Below the pieces are notes generated by a model. That model made no database searches, was not told where the DNA came from, and saw only the letters and a program-made list of their open reading frames with translations. A stretch of DNA of 47,012 nt from Clostridia bacterium (GTDB taxonomy: Bacteria > Bacillota > Clostridia > Christensenellales > Borkfalkiaceae): the NCBI GenBank assembly GCA_029061465.1, contig JAIDRY010000202.1, positions 1-47,012 on the forward strand. The letters run 5' to 3'. A program made the position numbers and the translations under genes. This document shows, piece after piece, positions 19,514-28,373 of the stretch; position 1 is the stretch's first letter; every line of letters starts with the position of its first letter.

Positions 19514-19915
19514 ATGGCGATTTTTATTTCCGACAGCCCTCAATCAACTGAAAAGTTCGGGGCGGAATATGCTAAAAATTTAAAGTCAAACGACGTGGTA
19601 GTTTTAAACGGCGAAATGGGCGCAGGCAAGACCGTATTTTGTAAGGGCGTTGCAAAGGCGCTGGGCATAGACGACGAAATTTTAAGTCCCACCTACGCGT
19701 ATATGAACGACTATTCGGGGAAGCTGTACCACTTCGACTGCTACCGTTTAAAGGGCGGCGGACAAGCTGAGGTTTTGGGACTTTGCGACTACTTTTATGC
19801 GGGCGGCGTTTGCGTTATAGAGTGGGCTGATAATATTTCGTCCGTACTTCCCGAAAACGTAAAGACCGTAACTATCGAAAAGCTGGACGGAGATAAAAGG
19901 AGGATAATCTATTGA
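19514..19915 (+). CDS. tsaE: tRNA threonylcarbamoyladenosine biosynthesis ATPase TsaE
   Basis: LNGEMGAGKTVFCKGVAKALG...SPTYAYMNDYSG...HFDCYRL. Confidence 0.93.
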   Translation: MAIFISDSPQSTEKFGAEYAKNLKSNDVVVLNGEMGAGKTVFCKGVAKALGIDDEILSPTYAYMNDYSGKLYHFDCYRLKGGGQAEVLGLCDYFYAGGVCVIEWADNISSVLPENVKTVTIEKLDGDKRRIIY

Positions 19916-20526
19916 GTAATTTTCTTGCAGTGGATACGTCCTCACGCTATCTCACTGTCGCCGCGCAAAAGGACGGAAAAACCTCTTTAACGCATATTCC
20001 AGAATGTGCTATGCAGCACTCCGTTATCCTAATGGACGAAATAGACAAGGTGCTTAGCGCGTTGAATTTAAAACCAGCCGAGTGCGACTTCTTCGCCGCG
20101 GTAACCGGCCCCGGCTCGTTTACGGGTATAAGAATAGGCATTTCCGCAATCAAGGGGTTTGCGCTTGCCGCGGGTAAGCCCGTCAAGGCAGTAACCGCCT
20201 TCGACCTTTTGTCATATAATATCAAGAGTAAAAAACATTTTGTCGTCATAGACGCGGCACACGCGCACTATTACGTGTGCGGATACGCGGAGGGGAAAGT
20301 GGTTTTAGAACCCTGTTATCTCTCTGCGGCTGAGGTCGAAGAATTAGACGGCGATAAATTCGGCTTTGAAGATTTGCCTGTATCAAACTATACTAAAATC
20401 GACGTAAAGAACTGCTTGCTTCCCGCGGCAATAAACGCGGAGTTCACGGAAAAGCTGCACGCGCTTTACGTCAGAAAAAGTCAGGCGGAGGAAAACCGCA
20501 ATGCGGCTGAGAGAGTGGAAGTATAA
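19912..20526 (+). CDS. tsaB: TsaB
   Basis: MSNFLAVDTSSRYLTVA...GPGSFTGIRIGISAIKGFA. Confidence 0.93.
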   Translation: MSNFLAVDTSSRYLTVAAQKDGKTSLTHIPECAMQHSVILMDEIDKVLSALNLKPAECDFFAAVTGPGSFTGIRIGISAIKGFALAAGKPVKAVTAFDLLSYNIKSKKHFVVIDAAHAHYYVCGYAEGKVVLEPCYLSAAEVEELDGDKFGFEDLPVSNYTKIDVKNCLLPAAINAEFTEKLHALYVRKSQAEENRNAAERVEV

Positions 20527-20935
20527 AGATATATTGCGAATATCGGAAATAGAAAAGGAGTGTTTCCCCGACGAGCCCTGGACGTATTCAATGCTCGTTT
20601 CGAGCTTTCAGACTGAAACGTTCTGCGGAGTTCTTTCGGAGGACGGCGAGGAAATAGCGGGCTACGGCGGCATAACGGTTGCGTGCGACACGGCGGATAT
20701 AGCCAACGTTGCGGTAACCGAGCCCTATCGGCACAGCGGCGTGGGCACTTCGATAATTCACGAGCTTTGCCGCATAGCCAAGGAAAAGGGCGCAGAGAAA
20801 GTTTTTTTGGAAGTGCGCGTTTCCAACTCTGCGGCAATGGAGTTGTATTTAAAAAGCGGCTTTAAGGGCGCATACGCCCGCACCCGCTACTACCCCGACG
20901 GGGAGGACTGCCTCGTTATGGTAAAGGAGCTTTAA
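20501..20935 (+). CDS. rimI: Ribosomal protein S18-alanine N-acetyltransferase RimI-like
   Basis: GNAT fold, I..IE.ECFPDEPWT; follows tsaB. Confidence 0.88.
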   Translation: MRLREWKYKDILRISEIEKECFPDEPWTYSMLVSSFQTETFCGVLSEDGEEIAGYGGITVACDTADIANVAVTEPYRHSGVGTSIIHELCRIAKEKGAEKVFLEVRVSNSAAMELYLKSGFKGAYARTRYYPDGEDCLVMVKEL

Positions 20936-20936
20936 T

Positions 20937-21653
20937 ATTTTAATCGACGGTAAATACGTATCCTTTTTAAGTGCGGGTTGCGGCAAAGATATTTTGCTTT
21001 TGCACGGCTACGGCTCTAAAAAGGAAAGCTTTTACTACCAGATAAATTTCCTTTCAAATTACTATAAAGTTACCGCACCCGATTTCCCTTGCTTCGGTGC
21101 AAGCGAGGGTACGGATACTCCGTGGTCGGTCGGTGACTATGCGGAGTGGCTTAAAAAATTCATCTCCCGCGCGGGGCTTGAACGCCCGCATATCATTGCC
21201 CATTCGTTCGGCGCAAGGGTGGCTATAAAGCTTTTGTCGCAGGACGGCGGGCTTTGCGACAAGCTTATAATAACGGGCGGCGCGGGGATAGTAAAACCGC
21301 GTTCACCGCAGTATATACGTAGGGTGCGCGCTTACCGCAGAGTTAAAAAAATTTTCCCGCGCTATGCGGAAAAGAAATTCGGAAGTAAAGAATACCGTAC
21401 GCTTTCCCCATTGATGCGCGAGAGCTATAAAAAAATAGTCAACGAGGATTTGAAGGATTGCGCAGCTAAAATAGAAAACCAAACCCTTTTAATATACGGC
21501 GCAAACGATACCGTTACGCCGCCGTGCGAGGAGGGAGCGGTTTTCAATTCTTTAATTGCAAACAGCAGTATTCAGATTATTGAAGGTACTCACTTCTGCT
21601 TTTCGGAATATCCCGAAGTTTTCAATCAAAAAATAAAAACCTTTTTAGGGTAG
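20937..21653 (+). CDS. Alpha/beta hydrolase; coding sequence extends upstream of the listed start
   Basis: LLLHGYGSKKESF, AHSFGA nucleophile elbow, GTHF; in-frame ILIDGKYVSFLSAGCGKDILLLHG upstream of 20994, with AAGGAG at 20924-20929. Confidence 0.8.
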   Translation: MLIDGKYVSFLSAGCGKDILLLHGYGSKKESFYYQINFLSNYYKVTAPDFPCFGASEGTDTPWSVGDYAEWLKKFISRAGLERPHIIAHSFGARVAIKLLSQDGGLCDKLIITGGAGIVKPRSPQYIRRVRAYRRVKKIFPRYAEKKFGSKEYRTLSPLMRESYKKIVNEDLKDCAAKIENQTLLIYGANDTVTPPCEEGAVFNSLIANSSIQIIEGTHFCFSEYPEVFNQKIKTFLG

Positions 21654-21654
21654 T

Positions 21655-23250
21655 ATGGGCATATTTATTTCTATTCCAAAGACAATCGAATGTATCGCCG
21701 TTGCCGTGGTATTCGCCGCTCTTTTAAGCGGTTGCGCTTACAGGCTTTGCGGTATACTGCAATCCCTCGGATACGGCAACAAAAAGTTTTTCGTATGGGC
21801 TAAGAAAAAGGCAAACGTCGCCTTTTCAAGGCACGTTCTTTTAACGCTTTTATGCGTTTTATCCACGGCGGTAATAGGGCTAAGCTTCTCGTTCGCGGGC
21901 GAATATGCGGGGATTATCGGGCTTGCGGGCTACGCAATTTTCCTGCCCCTTTATATATGGGCGGACAACAGAGTCGCACTCAGAGTGCCGCTTTCCTTTA
22001 CGCCGAGAATGAAAAGGCTTTACGCGGTGCTCGCGCTGTTGACAGCGGTGGTAACGTACGTTTCGGTCACGCTCTTAAACTTTGCCGACTATGTCTGGGG
22101 CAGTGCGGTGTTCTCGTCTTTAAGGTACGTTCCGCTTTCGCTTTTGCCCCTGCTATTAATTCCGCTCGTCGCGGCGGCGAACGGACTTGCGAAAATTTAC
22201 GAAGTGCCCCGCAACCGCGGCTATATAAAAAAGGCGACGGGCAAATTAAAAAATTCTCAAATAACGGTTGTAGGCATAACGGGCAGCTTCGGCAAGACGA
22301 GCACCAAGCAAATTCTTGCAAGTATGCTTTCAAAAAAATACCGTGTGCTCTCAACCCCGCGTTCACACAATACCCCGCTGGGCCTTGCGCTATCAATCAA
22401 CTCCAACGACTTAAACGACTACGATATTTTCATTGCCGAAATGGGTGCGCGTCATGTCGGGGATATTGCCGAGCTGTGCGAGCTCTGTCCCCCCAAATAT
22501 GCGCTCATTACCGGCATATGTCCTCAGCATCTTGAAAGCTTCGGAAGCGAGGAAAATATAGTAAAGGCAAAGGGCGAAATTCTTTCCTCCTGCGGGGAGG
22601 CGGTTATTACCGGCGAATATATAGATTTATTCAAGGCGTATCCCTGCCCTAAATCCACCGCCGCCGCAGTTTCGGAAATAGAGTGCGGCAAGGACGGAAG
22701 TAACTTCAGCCTCACCTTCGACGGCAAAACGGTTAAGACGCATACAAAGCTTTTGGGTGCGCACGCCGTCGATAATATCGCGCTTGCCGCCTCTCTTTGC
22801 TATAAACTCGGAATGACTGCGGAAGAAATTGCCGGGGCTATTCCCGAAATCGATTATATCGAGCACAGGCTTCAACTCATAAAGTCGGGCGATGTGAATA
22901 TCCTCGACGACGGCTACAACTCCAACGTAAAGGGCGCCGCCGCGGCAATCGAAGTTTTAAAAAGCTTCGACGGTAAAAAGATAGTCGTAACGCCCGGGCT
23001 TGTCGAGTTAGGAGTTTTGGAAGAGAGTGAAAACTATGCGCTCGGTCAAAAGCTTATAGGGCTTGATTACGTGATATTAGTGGGGGAACGGCTTGTCGAG
23101 CCGGTAAAGAAGGGTTATATTGACGGCGGTGGCGACGCGGAAAAGATAGTAACCGTGCTCGGGCTTCCCGCCGCGCAGGAAAAGTTAAAGGAAGTTTTAT
23201 CCTCGGGTGACACCGTTCTGTTCTTAAACGACTTGCCCGATGTATATTAA
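21655..23250 (+). CDS. murF: MurF-like Mur ligase with N-terminal multi-TM domain
   Basis: GITGSFGKTSTKQILASML, NTPLG, EMGARHVGDI...LITGICPQHLESF, DGYNSN; ~160 aa hydrophobic N-terminus. Confidence 0.88.
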   Translation: MGIFISIPKTIECIAVAVVFAALLSGCAYRLCGILQSLGYGNKKFFVWAKKKANVAFSRHVLLTLLCVLSTAVIGLSFSFAGEYAGIIGLAGYAIFLPLYIWADNRVALRVPLSFTPRMKRLYAVLALLTAVVTYVSVTLLNFADYVWGSAVFSSLRYVPLSLLPLLLIPLVAAANGLAKIYEVPRNRGYIKKATGKLKNSQITVVGITGSFGKTSTKQILASMLSKKYRVLSTPRSHNTPLGLALSINSNDLNDYDIFIAEMGARHVGDIAELCELCPPKYALITGICPQHLESFGSEENIVKAKGEILSSCGEAVITGEYIDLFKAYPCPKSTAAAVSEIECGKDGSNFSLTFDGKTVKTHTKLLGAHAVDNIALAASLCYKLGMTAEEIAGAIPEIDYIEHRLQLIKSGDVNILDDGYNSNVKGAAAAIEVLKSFDGKKIVVTPGLVELGVLEESENYALGQKLIGLDYVILVGERLVEPVKKGYIDGGGDAEKIVTVLGLPAAQEKLKEVLSSGDTVLFLNDLPDVY

Positions 23251-23267
23251 ACATAAAGATAAAAAAT

Positions 23268-23308
23268 AAAAATCACCAAAGCTTAGAAAATTAGCGGAGG
23301 TGATTTTT
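23268..23308 (+). promoter_or_regulatory. Hairpin enclosing the ddl Shine-Dalgarno
   Basis: AAAAATCACC...GGTGATTTTT; GGAGG (23296-23300) lies partly in the 3' arm, 10 nt before the ATG. Confidence 0.6.
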
Positions 23309-23310
23309 TT

Positions 23311-24405
23311 ATGACTGAGAATATTGCCGTAATTTTCGGCGGCGCGTCCAACGAAAACGAAATTTCTGTAATAACGGGGACCATGGCAGTAAACGTTTTA
23401 AAGAGCGCGGGTTACGCCGTTACGCCCGTATATATATCGCAGGATAACGAGATTTATTGCGACGAAAGGCTGGGGGACATTGCAAACTTTTCTTCCGATA
23501 AATACCGTACGTTTCCCCGCGCGATATTTGCAAACGGCGGAGTATACACGCTCAACAAGCGGTCAAAGCCAAAGAACTTTATAAAGGTTGACGTCGCGCT
23601 CAACTGCTGTCACGGCGGCTTCGGCGAGGGCGGCGGAATAAGCGGATTGTGCGCCGTCTTGGGTATTCCGCTTGCAAGTGCAGGCGTATTCGAAAGCGCG
23701 GTATTTATGGATAAATATCTCACGAAGCTCATTTTATCTTCGCTCGGCGTAAAGACGGCTAAGTATGCGTACGTTACGAAAAGCGGCGGTTGCCACGGGG
23801 ATATGCCGCCTTTTCCCGTAATAGTTAAGCCCGTGAGCCTCGGCTCGAGCATAGGCGTGGAGAAAGCGGACAATGAAGAACAGCTTGCCGTTGCTCTCGA
23901 AAGTGCGCTCATTTACGACAGTGCGGCAATAGTGGAGGAATACTTTTCAGACCGTCGCGAGATAAACTGCGCCGCCTATTATTCCGAGGGAAAGGTTATT
24001 ATTTCGCCGTGCGAGGAGGCGCTCGTAAAGGGCGGTATTTTCTCCTACGACGACAAGTACCGCGGCAAGGGCGCAAGCGCATTCCCCGCCGAACTGCCCG
24101 AGGATATATCAAGCCGTATCCGCGATACTGCCGCCGAGGTTTATTCAAAACTTAACATGCGCGGTATAGTTCGTTTTGACTTTATTATATGCGACGGTGA
24201 AATTTATCTAAGCGAGGTAAACACCGTGCCCGGCTCGCTTTCATACTATCTGCTGTCGGGCGGTTTTAAGGATTTTGCGGGTATACTTAAAAAGGTAATA
24301 TTGCAGGCAAAGCAGGACTTTAAAGACGGGCAAAATAAAAAACTTATTAAGACGGGCATTCTTGAAAACCTCAGACCTAACGCCTGTAAAATAGGACGTA
24401 AATAA
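23311..24405 (+). CDS. ddl: D-alanine--D-alanine ligase family protein
   Basis: IAVIFGGASNENEISVITG...VKPVSLGSSIGVEKA...EVNTVPGS. Confidence 0.93.
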   Translation: MTENIAVIFGGASNENEISVITGTMAVNVLKSAGYAVTPVYISQDNEIYCDERLGDIANFSSDKYRTFPRAIFANGGVYTLNKRSKPKNFIKVDVALNCCHGGFGEGGGISGLCAVLGIPLASAGVFESAVFMDKYLTKLILSSLGVKTAKYAYVTKSGGCHGDMPPFPVIVKPVSLGSSIGVEKADNEEQLAVALESALIYDSAAIVEEYFSDRREINCAAYYSEGKVIISPCEEALVKGGIFSYDDKYRGKGASAFPAELPEDISSRIRDTAAEVYSKLNMRGIVRFDFIICDGEIYLSEVNTVPGSLSYYLLSGGFKDFAGILKKVILQAKQDFKDGQNKKLIKTGILENLRPNACKIGRK

Positions 24406-24423
24406 AAAAACAAAACCGCGCTT

Positions 24424-25032
24424 TTAAAGCGCGGTTTCTTCATTTTCGGTATCTCCCGAATTTTCCGTTTTCGGTTTCAAAATTTCCTTTTTAAAATCGG
24501 GCAGAAGGTGATTTTTTTCAAGCTGGCTTTTGAAAGTCGTCGCGTAACATAAAACTACTGAAATTGAAATACCGATTATTTCCTGAATAATATTTCTCGG
24601 AATATTTGTTACGGCGACAGGTACTCCGCTCGTTATACTGCGGTAAGCGAAGTAGCCCAAAACCACGATAACCGCACCCGCAAGCGAAAATATAATTGCT
24701 TTCACCCATTCCCATTTTTTAAACGTATTAGGTAAAACATAATGAAGAAGCGCGGACACCGCCGCCCCCTGCAATCCGTGAATTAGAAGCGACGGCAACA
24801 TCATCCACGGCGCTTCAATAAGGTCGTACAAAAGCGAGCCTATGCCGCCTGAAATAAACGCGGCAAGCGGGTCTAAAAGAAATGCGGCGATAAGAACTAT
24901 ACCGTCAACCCAGTAAATTCTTCCCGCGGGGGTAGGTATGGTTGGTATATAGTTTGTTGCAACTACCAACGCCGTCATAATGGCGGTTATTGTTATCCAC
25001 TTGGTTGTAAATATAACTTTTTTATTTTTCAT
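24424..25032 (-). CDS. ECF transporter S component (vitamin uptake)
   Basis: S-component TM pattern (TITAIMTALVVATNYIPTIPTPAGRIYWVDGIVLIAAFLLDPLAAFISGGIG); start placed at MKNKK. Confidence 0.8.
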   Translation of the reverse strand: MKNKKVIFTTKWITITAIMTALVVATNYIPTIPTPAGRIYWVDGIVLIAAFLLDPLAAFISGGIGSLLYDLIEAPWMMLPSLLIHGLQGAAVSALLHYVLPNTFKKWEWVKAIIFSLAGAVIVVLGYFAYRSITSGVPVAVTNIPRNIIQEIIGISISVVLCYATTFKSQLEKNHLLPDFKKEILKPKTENSGDTENEETAL

Positions 25033-25106
25033 ACGTTGACAATTATAGCAGATATTGATATTATTATTATATCCAAATTGCAACTATTTTTTAATACCAG
25101 ATTTTT

Positions 25107-26420
25107 ATGTTCGATTTTAATTCCGACTGCAAAAATAAGTACTACACGCTCTATAAAAAACTGCGTGAAGAAATATTAAAGGGTAAGTTAAAGGCGGGGG
25201 AGAAGCTCCCGTCAAAGCGCAAAATGGCGGAGGAGCTGGGCGTAAGTGTAGTTACTGCCGAGCTTGCGCTTTCACAGCTTGCCGCCGAAGGCTATATCCG
25301 TTCTGAAGAGAGGAGGGGCTATTTCGTGGAGGAGGTCTATTCGCTCAACACTCCGCCCCGCTTGGTTCAAAAGCACGTAAATAAGGAGCGCAAGCCCGAG
25401 TTTAAGCTCGATTTAGTAAACGGAAATATTCCCGCGGAAATGTTCCCCTTTTCAACGTGGGCGCGGCTCATAAGGCTTGTTTTGGCTGACTGCGGCGAGC
25501 ACCTTTTAGAGCGCGTTCCCTGCGACGGCGACGGCGAGTTGAAGCAAGCTATATCCGATTATCTGTACCGTTCGCGCGGGATTGACGCGCCGCCGCGCTA
25601 TATCGTAGTAGGGGCGGGTGCCGAGCATTTATACGGAATAATAGTCCAGCTTCTCGGCCGCGACAAGCTCTTTGCGGTGGAAAACCCCGGCTATTTAAAA
25701 ATCGCGTCAACCTATTCCTTAAACGGCGCTAAGTGGGTTGCGGTAAACGTGGACGGGCGTGGAATAAATATAGATTCGCTAATATCAAGCGGGGCCGACG
25801 TTGCCCACGTTTCGCCTTCGCACCAGTTCCCCACGGGGGCTGTAATGCCCGTTTCCTCACGCGCAAAGCTCATAAGCTGGGCAAACGGTCGGGACGGTTA
25901 TATCGTAGAGGACGACTATGACAGCGAGTTCCGCCTCGTCGGAAAACCCCTGCAAAGCACATACAGCCTGTGCCCCGACAGAGTTATTTATATAAATACT
26001 TTTTCAAAAAGCCTTGCTCCGTCGATGAGGCTCGGCTATATGGTTCTGCCTCCCGCGCTGTACGAAAGATATATAAATACTTTTTCAGAAAGCGCTAACC
26101 TCGTGCCGCTGTTCGAGCAAAAGGCGCTTGCTTTAATGCTTAACGGCGGGTATTTCGAGAGGCACATTTCAAGGCTTCGCAACTATTATAAAGAAGTGCG
26201 GAAAAAGCTTTTAAATAAGCTTGAAGGGGTTTGCGAGGTGGACGACACGGGCAGCGGACTTCACCTCGTTGCTAAATTTCCGAATTTAGCAAGTGATGAA
26301 GTGATTAAGCGAAAAGCGGCGGAGGAGGGTGTGAATATAAAGTGCCTGTCGGATTATCTGCTTGCGCCGCTTGAAGGTGTTGAAAAATGCGCCGTAATAA
26401 ATTTTACGGGCTATAAATAA
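25107..26420 (+). CDS. MocR/PdxR-type GntR-aminotransferase regulator
   Basis: GntR HTH (KLPSKRKMAEELGVSVVTAELALSQLAAEGYI) fused to fold-type I aminotransferase (EDDYDSEFR, FSKSLAPSMRLGY). Confidence 0.9.
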   Translation: MFDFNSDCKNKYYTLYKKLREEILKGKLKAGEKLPSKRKMAEELGVSVVTAELALSQLAAEGYIRSEERRGYFVEEVYSLNTPPRLVQKHVNKERKPEFKLDLVNGNIPAEMFPFSTWARLIRLVLADCGEHLLERVPCDGDGELKQAISDYLYRSRGIDAPPRYIVVGAGAEHLYGIIVQLLGRDKLFAVENPGYLKIASTYSLNGAKWVAVNVDGRGINIDSLISSGADVAHVSPSHQFPTGAVMPVSSRAKLISWANGRDGYIVEDDYDSEFRLVGKPLQSTYSLCPDRVIYINTFSKSLAPSMRLGYMVLPPALYERYINTFSESANLVPLFEQKALALMLNGGYFERHISRLRNYYKEVRKKLLNKLEGVCEVDDTGSGLHLVAKFPNLASDEVIKRKAAEEGVNIKCLSDYLLAPLEGVEKCAVINFTGYK

Positions 26421-26448
26421 AAAGCCGCAGCCGTTGGCTGCGGTTTCG
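26421..26448 (+). terminator. Terminator after MocR gene
   Basis: AAAGCCGCAGCC-GTT-GGCTGCGGTTTCGCTTTT. Confidence 0.75.
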
Positions 26449-26463
26449 CTTTTCAATATTCAA

Positions 26464-26565
26464 TTAAAAAATCCTGCCGCCGAATCCCATATAAAATCCG
26501 TACGTCAAAGCGCCGAGTATGCCTTCCTTGTTTTCTTCTCTATCGTCGTTCTCGTAATATAACAT
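26464..26565 (-). CDS. 33-aa peptide MLYYENDDREENKEGILGALTYGFYMGFGGRIF
   Basis: ATG with AAGGAG SD; third gene of a small-peptide operon; not in the supplied track. Confidence 0.6.
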   Translation of the reverse strand: MLYYENDDREENKEGILGALTYGFYMGFGGRIF

Positions 26566-26612
26566 AGTTATTCTCCTTATAAAATAATGATATTTCCTAA
26601 AGCTTTTGCTTT

Positions 26613-26708
26613 TTATCTTGCGCAGTTCAGTGCAACGTAGCTAAGGCAGGATACGCCAAGCGTTTCCACTTCTTTATCCATTGCGTTCAATTGCTCATAA
26701 ATATACAT
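26613..26708 (-). CDS. 31-aa peptide MYIYEQLNAMDKEVETLGVSCLSYVALNCAR
   Basis: GGGAGG SD; paralogous C-terminus with the next peptide. Confidence 0.7.
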   Translation of the reverse strand: MYIYEQLNAMDKEVETLGVSCLSYVALNCAR

Positions 26709-26748
26709 TTTTCATGCCTCCCAAAAGTTAATTTAAGTACTTTTAAAA

Positions 26749-26829
26749 TTATCTTGCGCAGTTCAAAACTACATACGAAAGGGGAGAAATTTCTCTTTCA
26801 TCAAGTTTGTTCAATATATCGTAAATCAT
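26749..26829 (-). CDS. 26-aa peptide MIYDILNKLDEREISPLSYVVLNCAR
   Basis: AGGAGG SD; C-terminal LSYVxLNCAR shared with 26613-26708. Confidence 0.7.
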   Translation of the reverse strand: MIYDILNKLDEREISPLSYVVLNCAR

Positions 26830-26861
26830 TTTTTTACCTCCTGAACCTTGATTGCAGTTGC

Positions 26862-26890
26862 AGTATAGCATTCTGCATTTTGTTAGTCAA
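26862..26890 (-). promoter_or_regulatory. Promoter of the small-peptide operon
   Basis: Reverse strand TTGACT-N17-TATACT. Confidence 0.75.
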
Positions 26891-27059
26891 TCACATTTAA
26901 GAAAATTTTTTAATTTTTATTTTTGTTACTTTCTAACATTACTTTATGTTAATACGGATAAATATTGTGAATTTGCCGTTAAATCTAATTTTCAATGTAA
27001 AATTTTAACAAAATTAACAGTTTTCTGTTAATTTTCACAAACGCAGACTTTTCAACAAA

Positions 27060-27088
27060 AAAACGGCTCTGTCCGAGCCGTTTTTTAT
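27060..27088. terminator. Terminator after M23 gene
   Basis: AAAACGGCTC-TGTCC-GAGCCGTTTTTT. Confidence 0.8.
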
Positions 27089-27108
27089 CATTGCGGATAT
27101 TAAATAAA

Positions 27109-27771
27109 TTATTTGGAAGTGATATTGAGATAGGTGTCGGGGTCCTGAATATTGTTATTTTTATACACTTCGAAGTGAAGGTGGTTGCCGTCCTCGATTT
27201 CCGCGCCGGTCGCCTTCATAACCGTTCCTATCGTGTCCCCGCGGGAAACGGTGTCGCCTTCTTTCAGCTTTTCGTCGGGTGTAACGAACTTATAAACGGT
27301 AACAATGCCGTTTGCGTGTTCAATAGTGATAACGCCGCCGTACAGCCTGTCCTCGGTAACAACGCTCTTTACCTTGCCGTCAACGGCAGAGTATACCGCC
27401 GCGCCCTCTGCGCAGGCAAAGTCCATGCCCTGATGCACACAGTATCTGTCCAAGGTCTTGTCGTGGCTGAATACCTGAGCCTTTGCAAGGTTAACGTCCT
27501 TTACGGGTACAATAAATTCATACTTTGACGAGGTGTTAGTGGAATCGTCAGGCTTTTTGTCATCGTCGGGTTTCTTGTCGTCATCGGGCTTTTTGTCGTC
27601 GTTAGGGTCTTTGTTGCCGCTGTCGATAACGGGCGGAGTAACGCTGTTGTTCCTTACGGCAAATACAACGCCAACGGTTATGCCGGCAATTACCAGAAGG
27701 CAAGCCGCCAAAATGAGGTAGTAAGTCAAAATTTTCTTCTTAGTGGGTTTGGTTTTTTCTCTGTCTTTCAT
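27109..27771 (-). CDS. Membrane-anchored M23 (LytM) peptidase, SpoIIQ-like architecture
   Basis: N-terminal TM, DDKKPDDDKKPDD linker repeats, HQGMDFACAEGAAVYSAVDGKV...NHLHFEVY. Confidence 0.85.
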   Translation of the reverse strand: MKDREKTKPTKKKILTYYLILAACLLVIAGITVGVVFAVRNNSVTPPVIDSGNKDPNDDKKPDDDKKPDDDKKPDDSTNTSSKYEFIVPVKDVNLAKAQVFSHDKTLDRYCVHQGMDFACAEGAAVYSAVDGKVKSVVTEDRLYGGVITIEHANGIVTVYKFVTPDEKLKEGDTVSRGDTIGTVMKATGAEIEDGNHLHFEVYKNNNIQDPDTYLNITSK

Positions 27772-27820
27772 TTTTATAACTCCTTGTTTTATTTTTTTTG
27801 ACAGCCTTTCAGCCTTTTAT

Positions 27821-28264
27821 TCAATATCCGCCGAAAATTATCGGTGAGCCTATTTTTGCCCTGTCGCCGCGTACGCAAACGTGCAGGTTTATCTCTTGTC
27901 CGTTTAAGTAAACCGAGTAAGGGAGGTTTGCGCTGCAATAGTAGTTGACGCCGTCTGAAAATTCCTCTTCGAACACAACTTTGCCGTCGTATTTTTCAAG
28001 TATACTTTCAAGCCCGTGGAAGTCTGCCTCAATGCTCTCTCCACAAACGTTTTTCAAAAGCAGCCTTTCTGCCGCCGCACTATACTGCGCCGTAACAACC
28101 TTGCAGTCCTTCGAGCTTGTTCCGCAGTAAAAAGTGTAGTTTTCACCGCCGTCAAAGCAAAGTCTATTATGCAGCACGCACACGCACGCAAGTAATGCTA
28201 TTGCAATTATTGAAAGTATAGTCAGCTTTACCGCGCGACCTACTGCGCCCCACCTCGTTTTCAT
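27821..28264 (-). CDS. Hypothetical membrane-anchored/secreted protein
   Basis: N-terminal TM segment; complete ORF. Confidence 0.65.
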   Translation of the reverse strand: MKTRWGAVGRAVKLTILSIIAIALLACVCVLHNRLCFDGGENYTFYCGTSSKDCKVVTAQYSAAAERLLLKNVCGESIEADFHGLESILEKYDGKVVFEEEFSDGVNYYCSANLPYSVYLNGQEINLHVCVRGDRAKIGSPIIFGGY

Positions 28265-28373
28265 AAAGCTGTTATTGCCGCCTTTTTCCTATCTTAAACA
28301 TTAAATTTAATTTTTTTGCATAAAAAAGCGCGGAGGGCATATCGCACTCCGCGCTATCATATTTAATTTAATT

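Noticed and set aside
27540-27605. Tandem DNA repeat in the M23 gene
   Set aside because: Simply encodes the low-complexity KPDDDK linker; ordinary for membrane-anchored peptidases.
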